Under the pieces are notes generated by a model. It was given only the letters and a program-made list of their open reading frames with translations. It ran no database searches and was not told the origin of the DNA. Shown here in pieces: positions 39,710 to 50,967 of a stretch of 64,000 bases of DNA. The DNA is from Xanthomonas hortorum. GTDB lineage: Bacteria > Pseudomonadota > Gammaproteobacteria > Xanthomonadales > Xanthomonadaceae. Every line of letters begins with the position of its first letter. Within the stretch, counting starts at the first letter, position 1. The DNA lies in contig NZ_CP101417.1 in assembly GCF_024339125.1 (NCBI RefSeq), positions 1,364,001-1,428,000 of the forward strand. Direction: 5' to 3'. Both the position numbers and the translations under genes were made by a program.

Positions 39710-39862
39710 GCGCCAATGGCTCTTTCAGTGGGGGCCCCGGATCACGGTGATGATCCCCAGGTTTTCGGACGGCTTTGACACCGCAGGAACTCCCAAGCTT
39801 ATACCAATCCCGAGTCCTGTAACCACTAAAAACACAGGGATTTCGGGGGTTTATTTTCTTTT

Positions 39863-41059
39863 TTACTTCAGGTTGATGATCTTCTTTGCGTCTTCAGGTT
39901 TTTTGACGCCTTTGGCGATCGCCTGCTGGGCAGCCTGCTTGGCTTCGGGGATACGCCCTTCCGAATGCAGCACCTTGGCCAGATTCAGATAGGTCTCGCC
40001 GTCCTTGGAAAGTGGTGCGGCTTTCTGCCAATTCTCGACTGCCTTGGGCACGTCCTCGCTGTAGTAATACGACTGCGCCAACGCGAGGTATGTCTGATAA
40101 TCAGGCTTGAGGATGCCTTTTTGCATACCTTCGTTGATGACAGCGATGACGTCCTTTTCCTTGTTCTCGGTGTTGGCGTAGATCGAGTACAGCTGCTTGT
40201 ACTCCTTCTCCTCGGTCAACTGCCCGGCAGCGCGCAGCTTGTCCATGACGGCTGCGGCCTTGTCCATCTGGTCGGCCTGCATATACATGCTGGCCAGATT
40301 GAGCTGGGCCTTTTTGTCGTTCGGCGTCTTGGCGGCGATCGCCTCGGCGGTCGCGACGGCCTCACCGGTCTGGCCGGCCTCGGCGTAGGCAGCCATCAAC
40401 AACTGGTTCCACGTGTCCTTCGGTTCGGGCGAGGCGGCGATGGCCTGCTTCAGCACCGGAATCGCCTCCTTGTACCGCTCGGCCTGATACAGCGCCTGGC
40501 CCTTGAGGATCAGATCTTCCGGGCGCTGCGACTTGCTTTCGTCCAGGTACTTATCCAGCGTGGCCAGGCCCTCGGCCTGCTGGTCGTCCTGCATCTGCAA
40601 TTGCGCCAGCATCAGCATCGACTGGAACTGGCCGTTGTTGTCCAGCGCATTCAGACCGATCGCCTGCTGCAGGTATTTCTTGGCAGCGGCGGTGTCGTCG
40701 GTGTTGTACGCGGCCTGTGCAGCAAGCTGCGCGGCCAGCGCCTTGTCGGCTTCATTGGCGGCGGAATTGGCCAGGATTTCATCGGCCTGGGTGCGCACGC
40801 CAGGGTAGTCCTCGCCCTTGTTGAAGGTTTCGATCAGCTTCTGCAGCTTGCTGCCCAGCTTGGACGAGGGCTTGATCGTCGGCGCGGCGCGGGTGGACTG
40901 CGGGTACAGCTCTTCGGCCTTGCCGCTGCTCTTGGACTTGCGGCTGGCACGCTCGGACGAGCGGTCCGACTGCGCGACCGCATCGGCGACGACAGCCCCG
41001 CCCAGCGACGCGGCGATGAACAGGGACAACAGGGCTTGCTTGCGCTTGAGCAGTTTCAT
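39863..41059 (-). CDS. Periplasmic tetratricopeptide repeat protein
   Basis: 398 residues. The signal peptide (ALLSLFIAASLGGAVVADAVA) is followed by a basic, Ser-rich segment (SSERASRKSKSSGK). TPR-type helical pairs then run from about residue 75 to the end (for example AAKKYLQQAIGLNALD, YLALAQSYYYSEDVPKAVENWQKA, TYLNLAKVLHSEGRIPEAKQAAQQAI). The position next to tonB is conserved in Xanthomonas, but no function is known; it likely holds envelope complexes together. It is transcribed from its own start, 153 bp before tonB. Confidence 0.85.
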   Translation of the reverse strand: MKLLKRKQALLSLFIAASLGGAVVADAVAQSDRSSERASRKSKSSGKAEELYPQSTRAAPTIKPSSKLGSKLQKLIETFNKGEDYPGVRTQADEILANSAANEADKALAAQLAAQAAYNTDDTAAAKKYLQQAIGLNALDNNGQFQSMLMLAQLQMQDDQQAEGLATLDKYLDESKSQRPEDLILKGQALYQAERYKEAIPVLKQAIAASPEPKDTWNQLLMAAYAEAGQTGEAVATAEAIAAKTPNDKKAQLNLASMYMQADQMDKAAAVMDKLRAAGQLTEEKEYKQLYSIYANTENKEKDVIAVINEGMQKGILKPDYQTYLALAQSYYYSEDVPKAVENWQKAAPLSKDGETYLNLAKVLHSEGRIPEAKQAAQQAIAKGVKKPEDAKKIINLK

Positions 41060-41211
41060 GATTCACCTCGGACGAGCCGCCGTCGGGCGGTACGAAAAGC
41101 GGAATGGAAGCTGTACGAAAAATCTGAGCCGGCAAACTTAGCAGAAAGTCTCAGTTCCCGAAAACGGTTTCCATGCTGTGTTGCGATATTCGGTACGTAT
41201 CAGGGGCGGTT

Positions 41212-42018
41212 TCAGCCACAGCGTGGCGCCCGGCCGTCTTGTCGCGCCTGCTTGTAAACCGGCTCGAGCTGATTGACGTCGGCCTGCAGTTCGCGAATGC
41301 GATTGGCCGGATCGGGGTGAGTGGACAGCCATTGCGGCTGGCGGTTGCCACTGGCGGCCATCATGTTCTGCCACAACGTCACCGCCTGGGCAGGGTCGAA
41401 GCCGGCCTGCGCCATCAGGCGTTGTCCGACCACGTCGGCCTCGCTCTCCTGAGTGCGCGAGCCGGGCAGCAGGAACACCGTCTGCGCGGTCATGCCGCCG
41501 ACTTGGTTCACCGCACTGGCCGCGCCATCGCCGTAGGCCGCGCCAGCCAGCGCGCCGATGATGCCCAGGCCGGTCTGCGCGCCGAGCTGGCGGGTGATGC
41601 GCTCTTCGTGGTGGCGCGAGATCACATGCCCGATTTCATGACCGAGCACGGCGGCCAGCTGATCCTGGGTCTTGGCGACGGTGAAGATACCGGTGTTCAC
41701 GCCAACCTTGCCGCCGGGCAGCGCGAACGCATTGGCTTCGTCGTCGACGAACAGCGCGGTTTCCCAGCGGGTTTCGCGCCATTGCGGCGGCAATTGCGCC
41801 ACCAGCGCATTGACCACGCACTGCACGTAGGCGTTTTGCTTGCCGTCGGTGCTGACCTTTTCCTTGGCCTTGGTCTGCGCAAACGACTCCGCGCCAAGCT
41901 TGTCGAGTTGGTCTTGCGTGACGCCTCCCACCACCTGTCGGCGGCCGGTCGGCGAAGTTGTGGTGGCACATGCCGTCAGCGTAAGGACGGCAACAACGAT
42001 CAACAGCCTGGCTTTCAT
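41212..42018 (-). CDS. M48 family metalloprotease, lipoprotein
   Basis: 268 residues. Lipobox VLTLTAC (Cys18). Zinc motif LGHEIGHVISRHHEERIT with a third ligand, Glu, expected in QESEADVVGQRLMAQAGFD. It resembles YcaL/LoiP and the protease half of BepA, which act in the periplasm on misfolded outer-membrane proteins. The C-terminus STHPDPANRIRELQADV is family-typical. It is single, between the TPR gene and the CPBP gene on the same strand. Confidence 0.92.
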   Translation of the reverse strand: MKARLLIVVAVLTLTACATTTSPTGRRQVVGGVTQDQLDKLGAESFAQTKAKEKVSTDGKQNAYVQCVVNALVAQLPPQWRETRWETALFVDDEANAFALPGGKVGVNTGIFTVAKTQDQLAAVLGHEIGHVISRHHEERITRQLGAQTGLGIIGALAGAAYGDGAASAVNQVGGMTAQTVFLLPGSRTQESEADVVGQRLMAQAGFDPAQAVTLWQNMMAASGNRQPQWLSTHPDPANRIRELQADVNQLEPVYKQARQDGRAPRCG

Positions 42019-42080
42019 TCAATCCCCCTGGAACCCTGGGGGCATTTTGGCAGGCTCGTCTTAACTTTTCGTCAAACGGG

Positions 42081-42917
42081 TCAGCCGACCCCAAAAAAGT
42101 ACAGCGCAGCCAGGGCCGTGGCGTTGTTGATGCCGTGCGCGGCGATGGGTGCCCACAGGGTGCCGGTGCGCCAATACAGCCATGCAAATGCCGCACCCAT
42201 GCTGCCGTAGATCAGCCACAACTGGGCGATGGCGGCCGGGCCGTTGCCGCTGATGCCGGGCACTTCATGCACCAGCGCGAAGATCGCGCTGCTCAGCGCG
42301 ATGCCCAGCCACGGGCGCCCGGCGGCAAGCAGGCGGCCGAACAGCACGCGCCGGAACAGCAATTCCTCATACGCCGGGGCGATGACCACCGCGAACAGCA
42401 CCAAGGGCAGCGGCCATTGCTTGATCGCTTCTTCCATCAGCGGCAGGTTGGTCGGCACCGGTTTGATGCCCAGCGCCGATGCCGCGACGCTGACCAAATT
42501 GCTCAGCACGAACACGGAGACGGCGACCAGGCCAGTCCAGCCCCAGGTCGAGGCACGCCGCGTGGCGGCACGCGAGGCGGCCTGTTCGCCAGCGGTGGCC
42601 CGGCGACGCCAGTAGTACAGCAGCACCGCCGGCGCGGCGGTGCTGACCAGTGCAGTGAGCAACTGCACCAGCACCCCGGGTTGACCGATCGCGGCCATGA
42701 TCTGCGCAGAGGAGGGCGTCAGGCCCTGCGCTTTGGCCGCCTGCACATGGCTGAAGCCGCGTACCGCCCCCCACAGCGCAAAGCCGGCCACGCTGAGCGT
42801 CAGCAGCAGGCCGGTGGCGATCAGCACGTCGATCCAGAAGCCGAGCAGTGCGGGAAACAACCGGGACTTGCCGGCAGCGGAGGCCGGAGCCGGGGTCGTT
42901 GGAGAATCTGCGCTCAT
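42081..42917 (-). CDS. CPBP family intramembrane metalloprotease
   Basis: 278 residues, eight or so helices. Motifs are YEELLFRRVLFGRL (EExxxR), FALVHEVPG (His on the next helix) and AAHGINNATALAALY (HxxxN). Relatives include Rce1-type CAAX proteases and bacteriocin self-immunity proteins. The bacterial substrate is unknown. It is the last gene before gyrB on the same strand and conserved there in Xanthomonas genomes. Confidence 0.9.
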   Translation of the reverse strand: MSADSPTTPAPASAAGKSRLFPALLGFWIDVLIATGLLLTLSVAGFALWGAVRGFSHVQAAKAQGLTPSSAQIMAAIGQPGVLVQLLTALVSTAAPAVLLYYWRRRATAGEQAASRAATRRASTWGWTGLVAVSVFVLSNLVSVAASALGIKPVPTNLPLMEEAIKQWPLPLVLFAVVIAPAYEELLFRRVLFGRLLAAGRPWLGIALSSAIFALVHEVPGISGNGPAAIAQLWLIYGSMGAAFAWLYWRTGTLWAPIAAHGINNATALAALYFFGVG

Positions 42918-42941
42918 CGTCGTCCTGCGAAAAACCGCGCC

Positions 42942-42973
42942 CGCGCGCGCATCGCCAAGGCGACGCGCGCGCG
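42942..42973 (-). terminator. GC-rich hairpin after gyrB
   Basis: Arms CGCGCGCGCATCGCC / GGCGACGCGCGCGCG with one mismatch and an AA loop, just after the gyrB stop. No T-run, so termination strength is uncertain. Confidence 0.4.
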
Positions 42974-42986
42974 TACGACGGAAGGC

Positions 42987-45512
<2,526 letters not shown>

Positions 45513-45545
45513 TTATACCAGTCGGCCCACGTGTGCCGTGGTTGC

Positions 45546-46652
45546 TTACTCCGACGCGGCTTGAACGGCGATTTGACCGTGTTCCACGTGGAACCGATGC
45601 AGCAGTTCGCCTGCGTCTGCAAGCCCCGGCGGCACTTCGGTCGCGGTGATGAGTACCTGCGCAGGCGCAGAGGCGAGCCGCTGCAAGACGCGCGCCTGGT
45701 GGTGTCGATCCAGCTCAGAACCCAGATCGTCCAATGCAATCACCGGCCATTCGCCCCGTTCGTGGGCGAAATCTTCCGCCTGCGCCAGCAGACAGGCGAG
45801 GGCAGTCAGCTTGGCTTGGCCGCGCGAAAGCGCGTCCTTTCCCGGCAGCGCGTCGAATGCAGGCGTCCAGTCGGCGCGGTGCGGTCCCTGCGAGGTATAG
45901 CGATTCTGGCGGTCGCGTTCCCGTGCCAACAGCAACGCGTCGGCGAGCGAGACCTCATGGCGCTTCCACCCCGGCGCGAACGTCAGCGCAGACAGCCCTA
46001 GCGAGGGGGCGATTGCGCTTGCAACGGGAATCAGACGTTCCTGCAGGCGATCCAGGTAGCGAAGGCGCCGCGACGTCAGGGTTTCACCGGATTCGGCGAG
46101 CTCGTGATCCCAGGCATCGAGCATTCGCGGCTGTGCGCCCTGCTTGAGTAGGGCGTTGCGCTGCTTGAGCGCACGTGCATAACGCCGCCATAGCGCCAGG
46201 AAGTCAGGTTCCACGTGGAACAAGCCCCAGTCCAGGAAGCGTCGGCGTGGTTCGCCACCGCCGCTGATCAAGACATGGCTGCCCGGCTCGAACGTCACCA
46301 CCGCCAGAGCGGCACATAACGAGCCCAACTGCGCGACATCTTCCCCATCCAGCCGGCCGGTCCATTCCTGGCCGCTATGGCGCAGACCTGCGCGACGCGA
46401 GCGTTCGCTGGTCTCGCCGCTGCGCTCGCGCCATTCCACGAACACTTCCAGATCGTCGGCGCCTTGCTGGATCAGCCCATCGCGCACCCGCCCACGGAAA
46501 CTGCGGCCATAGGCCATCAAATGCAGCGCCTCGAGCACACTTGTTTTGCCGGCGCCGTTATCGCCGGTAAACAAGTTCAAGGAACTGGCGGGATGAAGCT
46601 CGACGGTCTGGAAACGACGAAGTCGATGAATGGACAACCGCACAACGTGCAT
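45546..46652 (-). CDS. recF: RecF recombination mediator
   Basis: 368 residues. Walker [21 protein letters not shown], signature [18 protein letters not shown], Walker [22 protein letters not shown]-terminal [18 protein letters not shown] is typical. It binds gapped DNA and loads RecA with RecOR. It is followed by gyrB after 114 bp and preceded by a 725-bp spacer that contains an origin-like module, so it may have its own promoter. Confidence 0.97.
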   Translation of the reverse strand: MHVVRLSIHRLRRFQTVELHPASSLNLFTGDNGAGKTSVLEALHLMAYGRSFRGRVRDGLIQQGADDLEVFVEWRERSGETSERSRRAGLRHSGQEWTGRLDGEDVAQLGSLCAALAVVTFEPGSHVLISGGGEPRRRFLDWGLFHVEPDFLALWRRYARALKQRNALLKQGAQPRMLDAWDHELAESGETLTSRRLRYLDRLQERLIPVASAIAPSLGLSALTFAPGWKRHEVSLADALLLARERDRQNRYTSQGPHRADWTPAFDALPGKDALSRGQAKLTALACLLAQAEDFAHERGEWPVIALDDLGSELDRHHQARVLQRLASAPAQVLITATEVPPGLADAGELLHRFHVEHGQIAVQAASE

Positions 46653-46767
46653 CGATCAGTTTGCTCTGAGCTAATCCGGCGTCCCGGTCGGGGCGCAGGA
46701 TACGTGATCGCTGCCGATTCCGTGCAAACGCCTGTGAAAGCAGGGCAAGGAGAGGCAGGGGATAACG

Positions 46768-46776
46768 TGTGGGTAA
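46768..46776 (-). promoter_or_regulatory. DnaA-box-like site
   Basis: TGTGGGTAA, that is TTACCCACA on the minus strand: one mismatch to TTATCCACA. It is the positional partner of the box at 48678-48686 in oriC. Confidence 0.5.
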
Positions 46777-46803
46777 GTTCGATGCTCAGGAGTGCCCTTT
46801 AGC

Positions 46804-46812
46804 TTATCCACA
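46804..46812 (+). promoter_or_regulatory. DnaA box (consensus)
   Basis: TTATCCACA, followed by GGTT as at the partner box 48651-48643. Confidence 0.8.
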
Positions 46813-46906
46813 GGTTACAGACCGGTAAATAGGGCTGAAAACACAGGGTTTCGAGACCTAAAAATCTCATTGAAACAATAGCTTAAGGTAGTTTTCGGCG
46901 AAATCT

Positions 46907-46929
46907 GGCCCTACCATCACCACCAAGCT
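46907..46929 (+). repeat. 23-bp repeat shared by the two origin-like modules
   Basis: It begins GGCCCTACCATC and ends CACCAAGCT. An exact reverse-complement copy is at 48525-48547. The two copies flank dnaN. Confidence 0.95.
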
Positions 46930-46964
46930 CTTAAGTTATTTCTAGATTTAAAAGCAAAGCCAGA

Positions 46965-46973
46965 TGTGCATAA
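46965..46973 (-). promoter_or_regulatory. DnaA box (consensus)
   Basis: TGTGCATAA, that is TTATGCACA on the minus strand, matching TTATNCACA exactly. Confidence 0.7.
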
Positions 46974-47327
46974 GTCAAAAACGTACTTGAAATGCCCACA
47001 AGATCGGACGATGGAAGACACCGGTTCGCCTCAGCCGCCGATGTTCCTGACTGCTCGAAAGTGAACCTGTTCAGACTTGAGCTACGGATCTCATCTTGTT
47101 CTTACCGCGATTGGCCGAAGGCGCGCTGTTACAGGCCCAGCACTAACTCCTTAAGCACGACCTAACCCTCACCGTTGGCAGCCTCGCTTCAGAATGCGGT
47201 GCACCACCGACATCGGACAGGCACCCAACTGCGACGCGGCAATGAAACGAGAGTCGCTGCAGACCAGGATCCCTTTGTTTTCGATAGTCCGATACAGCAC
47301 CGGCTTCAGGCGTGCTGTCCTCAAAAC

Positions 47328-47350
47328 AAAAAAGCCCGGCAATGCCGGGC
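47328..47350 (-). terminator. Terminator after dnaN
   Basis: On the minus strand GCCCGGC-ATT-GCCGGGC is followed by TTTTTTG. It should separate dnaN from recF transcription. Confidence 0.93.
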
Positions 47351-47377
47351 CCTTCGTGTTCCACGTGGAACGCAACG

Positions 47378-48478
47378 TCAAAGACGCAGCGGCATCACCA
47401 CATGACGCGACTTCTCGCTGCTGGCTTCCCGCACCAACGCAGACGAGTTCGCATCGCGCAGCTGGATCACCACATGCTCGTCACGCAACGCGGAGAGGGC
47501 GTCGAGCAGGTAGTTGACGTTGAAGCCAATCGCCAGGTCGTCGACCTTGGTATCGGCCTCGATCTCTTCCTGCGCTTCTTCCTGCTCCGGGTTGTGCGCG
47601 CTGATCTTGAGCTGACCGGGAGAGACTTCCACCCGCACGCCGCGGTACTTCTCGTTCGACAGAATTGCAGCACGCTGCAGCGAGGCACGCAACGCTTCAC
47701 GGTCAACCTTGACCTCACGGTCGGCCCCAATCGGGATCACTGCCTCGTAATCCGGAAAGCGGCCATCGATCAGCTTGGAGGTGAAGGTCACATCGCCGCG
47801 CTTGACCCGGATATGGCTGCGACCGACTTCCAGCTCGACTTCACGATCCGCCGCCTCCAGCAAGCGCAGCAATTCGGTGACGCCCTTGCGCGGCACGATG
47901 ATCTGGCGCTTGGCGCCGCCGGCCTTCTCCAGCTCCATTTCGCACAGCGCCAGACGGTGGCCGTCGGTGGCCACGCAACGCAGCAGGCCGTCGCGCAGAT
48001 CGAACAGCAGGCCGTTGAGGTAATAGCGCACGTCCTGCTGGGCCATGGCGAACGCGGTGCGCTCGATCAGCTCCTTCAACCCAGCTTCCGGCACCACCAC
48101 ACGCTCGGTGGCCTCGACTTCGTCCACCGAAGGAAAGTCGTTGGCAGGCAGCGTAGCGAGCGTGAAGCGGCTACGCCCAGCCTGCACGGTGACCTTGTCG
48201 CCAGTCTGCGAGATGGTGACGCGGCTGCCGTCGGGCAGGGCACGCAGGATGTCGAACAACTTGCGGGCCGGGATGGTGGTTTCGCCGTCCTGCGCGTCTT
48301 CCACCATCGTACGCGAGATCATTTCCACTTCCAGGTCCGTGCCGGTCAACGAGACCTGTCCGTCCTTGACCTGCACCAGCAGGTTGGCCAGAACAGGCAG
48401 GGTTTGACGGCGTTCGACCACATTGACCACTTGGGCCAACGGTTTGAGGAAGGCTTCGCGCTGCAGTGTAAAACGCAT
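47378..48478 (-). CDS. dnaN: DNA polymerase III beta clamp
   Basis: 366 residues, standard length. MRFTLQREAFLKPLAQVVNVVERRQTLPVLANLL opens the first of three clamp domains; FPDYEAVIP and the C-terminal SSEKSRHVVMPLRL (M-P-x-R-L pocket end) are conserved. It forms the sliding ring on DNA. It lies between two origin-like spacers, which face each other across it. Confidence 0.98.
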   Translation of the reverse strand: MRFTLQREAFLKPLAQVVNVVERRQTLPVLANLLVQVKDGQVSLTGTDLEVEMISRTMVEDAQDGETTIPARKLFDILRALPDGSRVTISQTGDKVTVQAGRSRFTLATLPANDFPSVDEVEATERVVVPEAGLKELIERTAFAMAQQDVRYYLNGLLFDLRDGLLRCVATDGHRLALCEMELEKAGGAKRQIIVPRKGVTELLRLLEAADREVELEVGRSHIRVKRGDVTFTSKLIDGRFPDYEAVIPIGADREVKVDREALRASLQRAAILSNEKYRGVRVEVSPGQLKISAHNPEQEEAQEEIEADTKVDDLAIGFNVNYLLDALSALRDEHVVIQLRDANSSALVREASSEKSRHVVMPLRL

Positions 48479-48524
48479 GTGGTTCCGTGCCCCTATGCTT
48501 TAAAAGATAATGGAATAAATCAAA

Positions 48525-48547
48525 AGCTTGGTGGTGATGGTAGGGCC
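48525..48547 (-). repeat. 23-bp repeat, oriC copy
   Basis: Exact inverted copy of 46907-46929, with further similarity on both sides, notably TTTAAAGC-type AT-rich sequence beyond it. Confidence 0.95.
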
Positions 48548-48642
48548 GTTTTCAGCGGATAACCACCATAACTATTTGTTTCCAAAGACATTTCAGCGTC
48601 TGAAAGTCGTTGGACTAGTGCCCCTGGTCTAGCGGTAAAACC

Positions 48643-48651
48643 TGTGGATAG
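48643..48651 (-). promoter_or_regulatory. DnaA-box-like site in oriC
   Basis: TGTGGATAG; on the minus strand CTATCCACA, one mismatch to consensus, followed by GGTT. Confidence 0.65.
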
Positions 48652-48677
48652 TTTTTCGCTCGAACCGCGACGCAACG

Positions 48678-48686
48678 TTATCCACA
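48678..48686 (+). promoter_or_regulatory. DnaA box in oriC (consensus)
   Basis: TTATCCACA, oriented opposite to the near-consensus box 27 bp away. Confidence 0.85.
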
Positions 48687-48755
48687 GATTCTCCCGCATT
48701 TGACCCCAACGTTTCCACGCTTTTCTCCAAGCGGGCCGTCAAGGGACGCAACGGC

Positions 48756-50084
48756 TCACTCGCTGAGCTTGCGAATCAGCTTTTCCCAGTCCTCGCGCAG
48801 CTTGCCGTCGGCTTCCATCAGCGTGCGGATCTGCCGGCAGGCATGCAACACGGTGGTGTGGTCGCGGCCGGCAAAGGCGTCGCCGATTTCCGGCAGGCTG
48901 TGTTCGGTGAGCTCCTTGGCCAGCGCCATCGCCACCTGGCGCGGACGCGCCAGCGAGCGGGTGCGCCGCTTGGAGAGCAGATCCTTCATCTGCAGGCCGT
49001 AGTAGTCCGCCACGGTCTTCTGGATGTTGGGGATGCCGATCGCCTGCTGCTGGGCACGCAACAGGTCGCGCAGCGTCTCCTGGGCGAATTCCACGGTGAT
49101 CGAGCGCCCGGTGAAATTGGCGCGGGCCACTAGCGTGTTGAGCGCGCCTTCCAGGTCGCGCACGTTGGAGCGCATCTTCTTGGCGATCAAAAACGCCACG
49201 TCATCCGGAATGTCGGCGCCGCGCTCGCGCGCCTTGGCCAGCACGATGGCTGCGCGGGTCTCGAAATCGGGCGGATCGATCGCCACCGACAGGCCCCAGG
49301 CCAGGCGCGACTTCAGACGCGGCTCCAGGCCCTCGACTTCGCGCGGATAGCGATCGCAGGTGAGGATGATCTGCTGGCGACCATCGAACAGCGCGTTGAA
49401 GGTGTGGAAAAACTCCTCCTGCGTGCGGTCCTTGCCGGCGAAGAACTGGATGTCGTCGATCAACAGCGCATCGATCTGCTGGAACTGGCGCTTGAACTGG
49501 TCCATCGCCTTGTCCTGCAGCGCCCGGATCATCGCACTGAAGAACTGTTCCGAGCGCAGATACATCACCTTGGCGGCCGGATTGGCCTGGCGCAGCGCAT
49601 TGCCGGCGGCGAACATCAGGTGGGTCTTGCCCAGGCCGGTGCTGCCGTACAGCAGCAGCGGGTTGTGCGCACGATCGCCCGGCTTCTGCGCGGCCTGGAT
49701 GGCCGCGGCCAGCCCCAGCTGGTTGCTGCGGCCTTCGACGAAATTGGCGAAGGTGTAGTGCGAATCCAGGTTGCCGGCAAATGGCACGATCGGTGCGGCA
49801 GCCGGTGCACTGGGCGCGGCCATCGGCGCCGGCAACGGGTCTGGCGCACGGGGACGCGAGCCGACCGCCAGCGCCACTTCGCCATTGCCGACGAAGTACG
49901 CCACCAGTTCGCGGATGCGCGGCAGATAGCGCTCACGGACCTGGTCGACGATGAAGGCATTCGGCGCGTACAGCACGATGCTGTCGCCGCGGTCTTCGGC
50001 TTGCAGGGGTTTCAACCAGGTGTGGACGTCTTCGGGCGGGAATTCAGCTTCGAGACGTTCCAGACAGCGGGGCCAAGCATCCAT
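48756..50084 (-). CDS. dnaA: Chromosomal replication initiator DnaA
   Basis: 442 residues from the ATG at 50084 (an in-frame TTG one codon earlier is not preferred). Domain I starts [28 protein letters not shown] Pro/Ala linker (about 80-105) is followed by the AAA+ domain with Walker [20 protein letters not shown] and Walker [22 protein letters not shown]. Domain IV has the DNA-binding signature [17 protein letters not shown]. It binds DnaA boxes and opens oriC. It is divergent from rpmH; boxes in the shared spacer allow self-control. Confidence 0.98.
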   Translation of the reverse strand: MDAWPRCLERLEAEFPPEDVHTWLKPLQAEDRGDSIVLYAPNAFIVDQVRERYLPRIRELVAYFVGNGEVALAVGSRPRAPDPLPAPMAAPSAPAAAPIVPFAGNLDSHYTFANFVEGRSNQLGLAAAIQAAQKPGDRAHNPLLLYGSTGLGKTHLMFAAGNALRQANPAAKVMYLRSEQFFSAMIRALQDKAMDQFKRQFQQIDALLIDDIQFFAGKDRTQEEFFHTFNALFDGRQQIILTCDRYPREVEGLEPRLKSRLAWGLSVAIDPPDFETRAAIVLAKARERGADIPDDVAFLIAKKMRSNVRDLEGALNTLVARANFTGRSITVEFAQETLRDLLRAQQQAIGIPNIQKTVADYYGLQMKDLLSKRRTRSLARPRQVAMALAKELTEHSLPEIGDAFAGRDHTTVLHACRQIRTLMEADGKLREDWEKLIRKLSE

Positions 50085-50197
50085 CAAAGTATGATCATCT
50101 GTTGCTGGCTGCGGCGCGCAGAAAAGCGCCGTGCTCGCAGCCCGGTAGTGAAAAGAGGATGGGCCAGACTAGCACCGAGGGCAGGGTTTTCCCAGAC

Positions 50198-50206
50198 TTA
50201 TTCACA
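50198..50206 (+). promoter_or_regulatory. DnaA box upstream of dnaA
   Basis: TTATTCACA matches TTATNCACA. A weaker CCATCCACA follows at 50210-50218. Its position between dnaA and rpmH suggests DnaA autoregulation. Confidence 0.65.
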
Positions 50207-50258
50207 GGTCCATCCACAGGCTGCTGCCATCCTCACCTGCGGTAAAGCGTTTGGGGAG

Positions 50259-50288
50259 TTGACCGGCGCTGTAGAGGTCCTATAGAAT
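50259..50288 (+). promoter_or_regulatory. Predicted sigma-70 promoter of rpmH-rnpA-yidC
   Basis: TTGACC, then 16-18 bases, then TATAGAAT. The start codon of rpmH is about 40 bp further. Confidence 0.65.
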
Positions 50289-50326
50289 TTCCGGTTCTAT
50301 TCGTCTCCATCCATGCAGAGGGCCCC

Positions 50327-50467
50327 ATGGCCACCAAGCGTACTTTCCAACCCAGCAACCTCAAGCGAGCACGCGACCATGGCTTCCGCGCACGTATGGC
50401 AACTGCCGACGGCCGCAAGATCCTGGCTCGCCGCCGCGCCAAGGGCCGCAAGCGCCTGAGCGCTTGA
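50327..50467 (+). CDS. rpmH: 50S ribosomal protein L34
   Basis: 46 residues: [20 protein letters not shown], then [20 protein letters not shown] and RKRLSA. It matches L34 end to end (Gln replaces the more usual Asn/Gln variants at QPS). Highly basic, it sits in the large ribosomal subunit. It is the first gene of the conserved rpmH-rnpA-yidC-mnmE run. Confidence 0.98.
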
Positions 50468-50505
50468 TTGCCGCGCCGCTCCCCGCGGCCGAGGCAGTCC
50501 CTACC

Positions 50506-50952
50506 GTGAACGCATCGAACCCGTGCAGGCGATTTCCTCGCTCTGCGCGGGTTCGTACGCGTGCGCAATATACGGTCGTTTTCGATACTGCACGTCGCAC
50601 CTCGGACCCGTTGCTCAGCCTGCACTGGCGGACCGGCGATACGCCGCCGCGCCTGGGCATGGCGGTGTCGCGCAAGGTCGATACGCGTGCGGTTGGACGT
50701 AACCGCATCAAACGCGTGTTGCGCGATGCCATGCGGCACCTGTTGCCCGAGCTGGCCGGTGGTGATTACGTCATCGTGGCGCGCTCGGCCGCCGCAAAAG
50801 CGACCAATCCACAGATTCGCGACGCCTTCCTGCGTCTGCTGCGCCGTGCCGGCGCATTGCCCCTGCCTGCTGCGCCCGGCACAATGCCGCCCGCCAGGAC
50901 GATGCACCCATCCTCCCTTTCCCCGACAGAGCCGGAACCCAGTTCCGACTGA
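50506..50952 (+). CDS. rnpA: Ribonuclease P protein component
   Basis: 148 residues from a GTG at 50506. A TTG at 50464, overlapping the rpmH stop, would add 14 residues. The RNP motif is [29 protein letters not shown], with [18 protein letters not shown] before it. It helps the RNA subunit mature tRNA 5' ends. The C-terminus carries a 30-residue Pro/Ser-rich extension ([20 protein letters not shown]). yidC follows after only 15 bp, leaving no room for a separate yidD. Confidence 0.93.
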   Translation: MNASNPCRRFPRSARVRTRAQYTVVFDTARRTSDPLLSLHWRTGDTPPRLGMAVSRKVDTRAVGRNRIKRVLRDAMRHLLPELAGGDYVIVARSAAAKATNPQIRDAFLRLLRRAGALPLPAAPGTMPPARTMHPSSLSPTEPEPSSD

Positions 50953-50967
50953 GCGAGTTGCTGCCCG

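Larger units (their letters stand above)
46768..46960 (+). other. Origin-like module in the dnaN-recF spacer
   Basis: It contains, left to right, an inverted DnaA-like box (46768), a DnaA box (46804), a spacer with partly conserved bases, the 23-mer at 46907-46929 and an AT-rich tract (46930-46960). The same order exists on the opposite strand in the dnaA-dnaN spacer (48686 down to about 48493). The distance from the first box to the 23-mer is 139 bp in both. Confidence 0.75.
46653..47377. other. Unusually long dnaN-recF spacer with origin-like module
   Basis: 725 bp with no convincing gene. Left half: DnaA boxes and an inverted copy of the oriC module (46768-46960). Right half (46975-47320): short open frames on both strands without recognisable family, then the dnaN terminator. 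The minus-strand frame to about 47381 is probably chance. Confidence 0.7.
48479..48755. other. oriC: dnaA-dnaN spacer: predicted chromosomal origin (oriC)
   Basis: 277 bp with a consensus DnaA box (48678-48686, plus), a near-consensus box (48643-48651, minus, CTATCCACA), weaker candidates such as the GCGGATAACC stretch (48556-48565), and an AT-rich run (48494-48524: CTTTAAAAGATAATGGAATA and on) suited to unwinding. Published work on X. campestris placed its replication origin in the dnaA region; this spacer fits. It contains one copy of the module repeated in the dnaN-recF spacer. Confidence 0.75.

Noticed and set aside
39710..39862. Fur box upstream of tonB
   Set aside because: Only a GGATCACGGTGATGATCC quasi-palindrome is present; no GATAATGAT-type repeats are visible.
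47143..47381. Minus-strand frames of about 70 codons after dnaN
   Set aside because: They run through the dnaN terminator hairpin, lack a ribosome site and show no family features.
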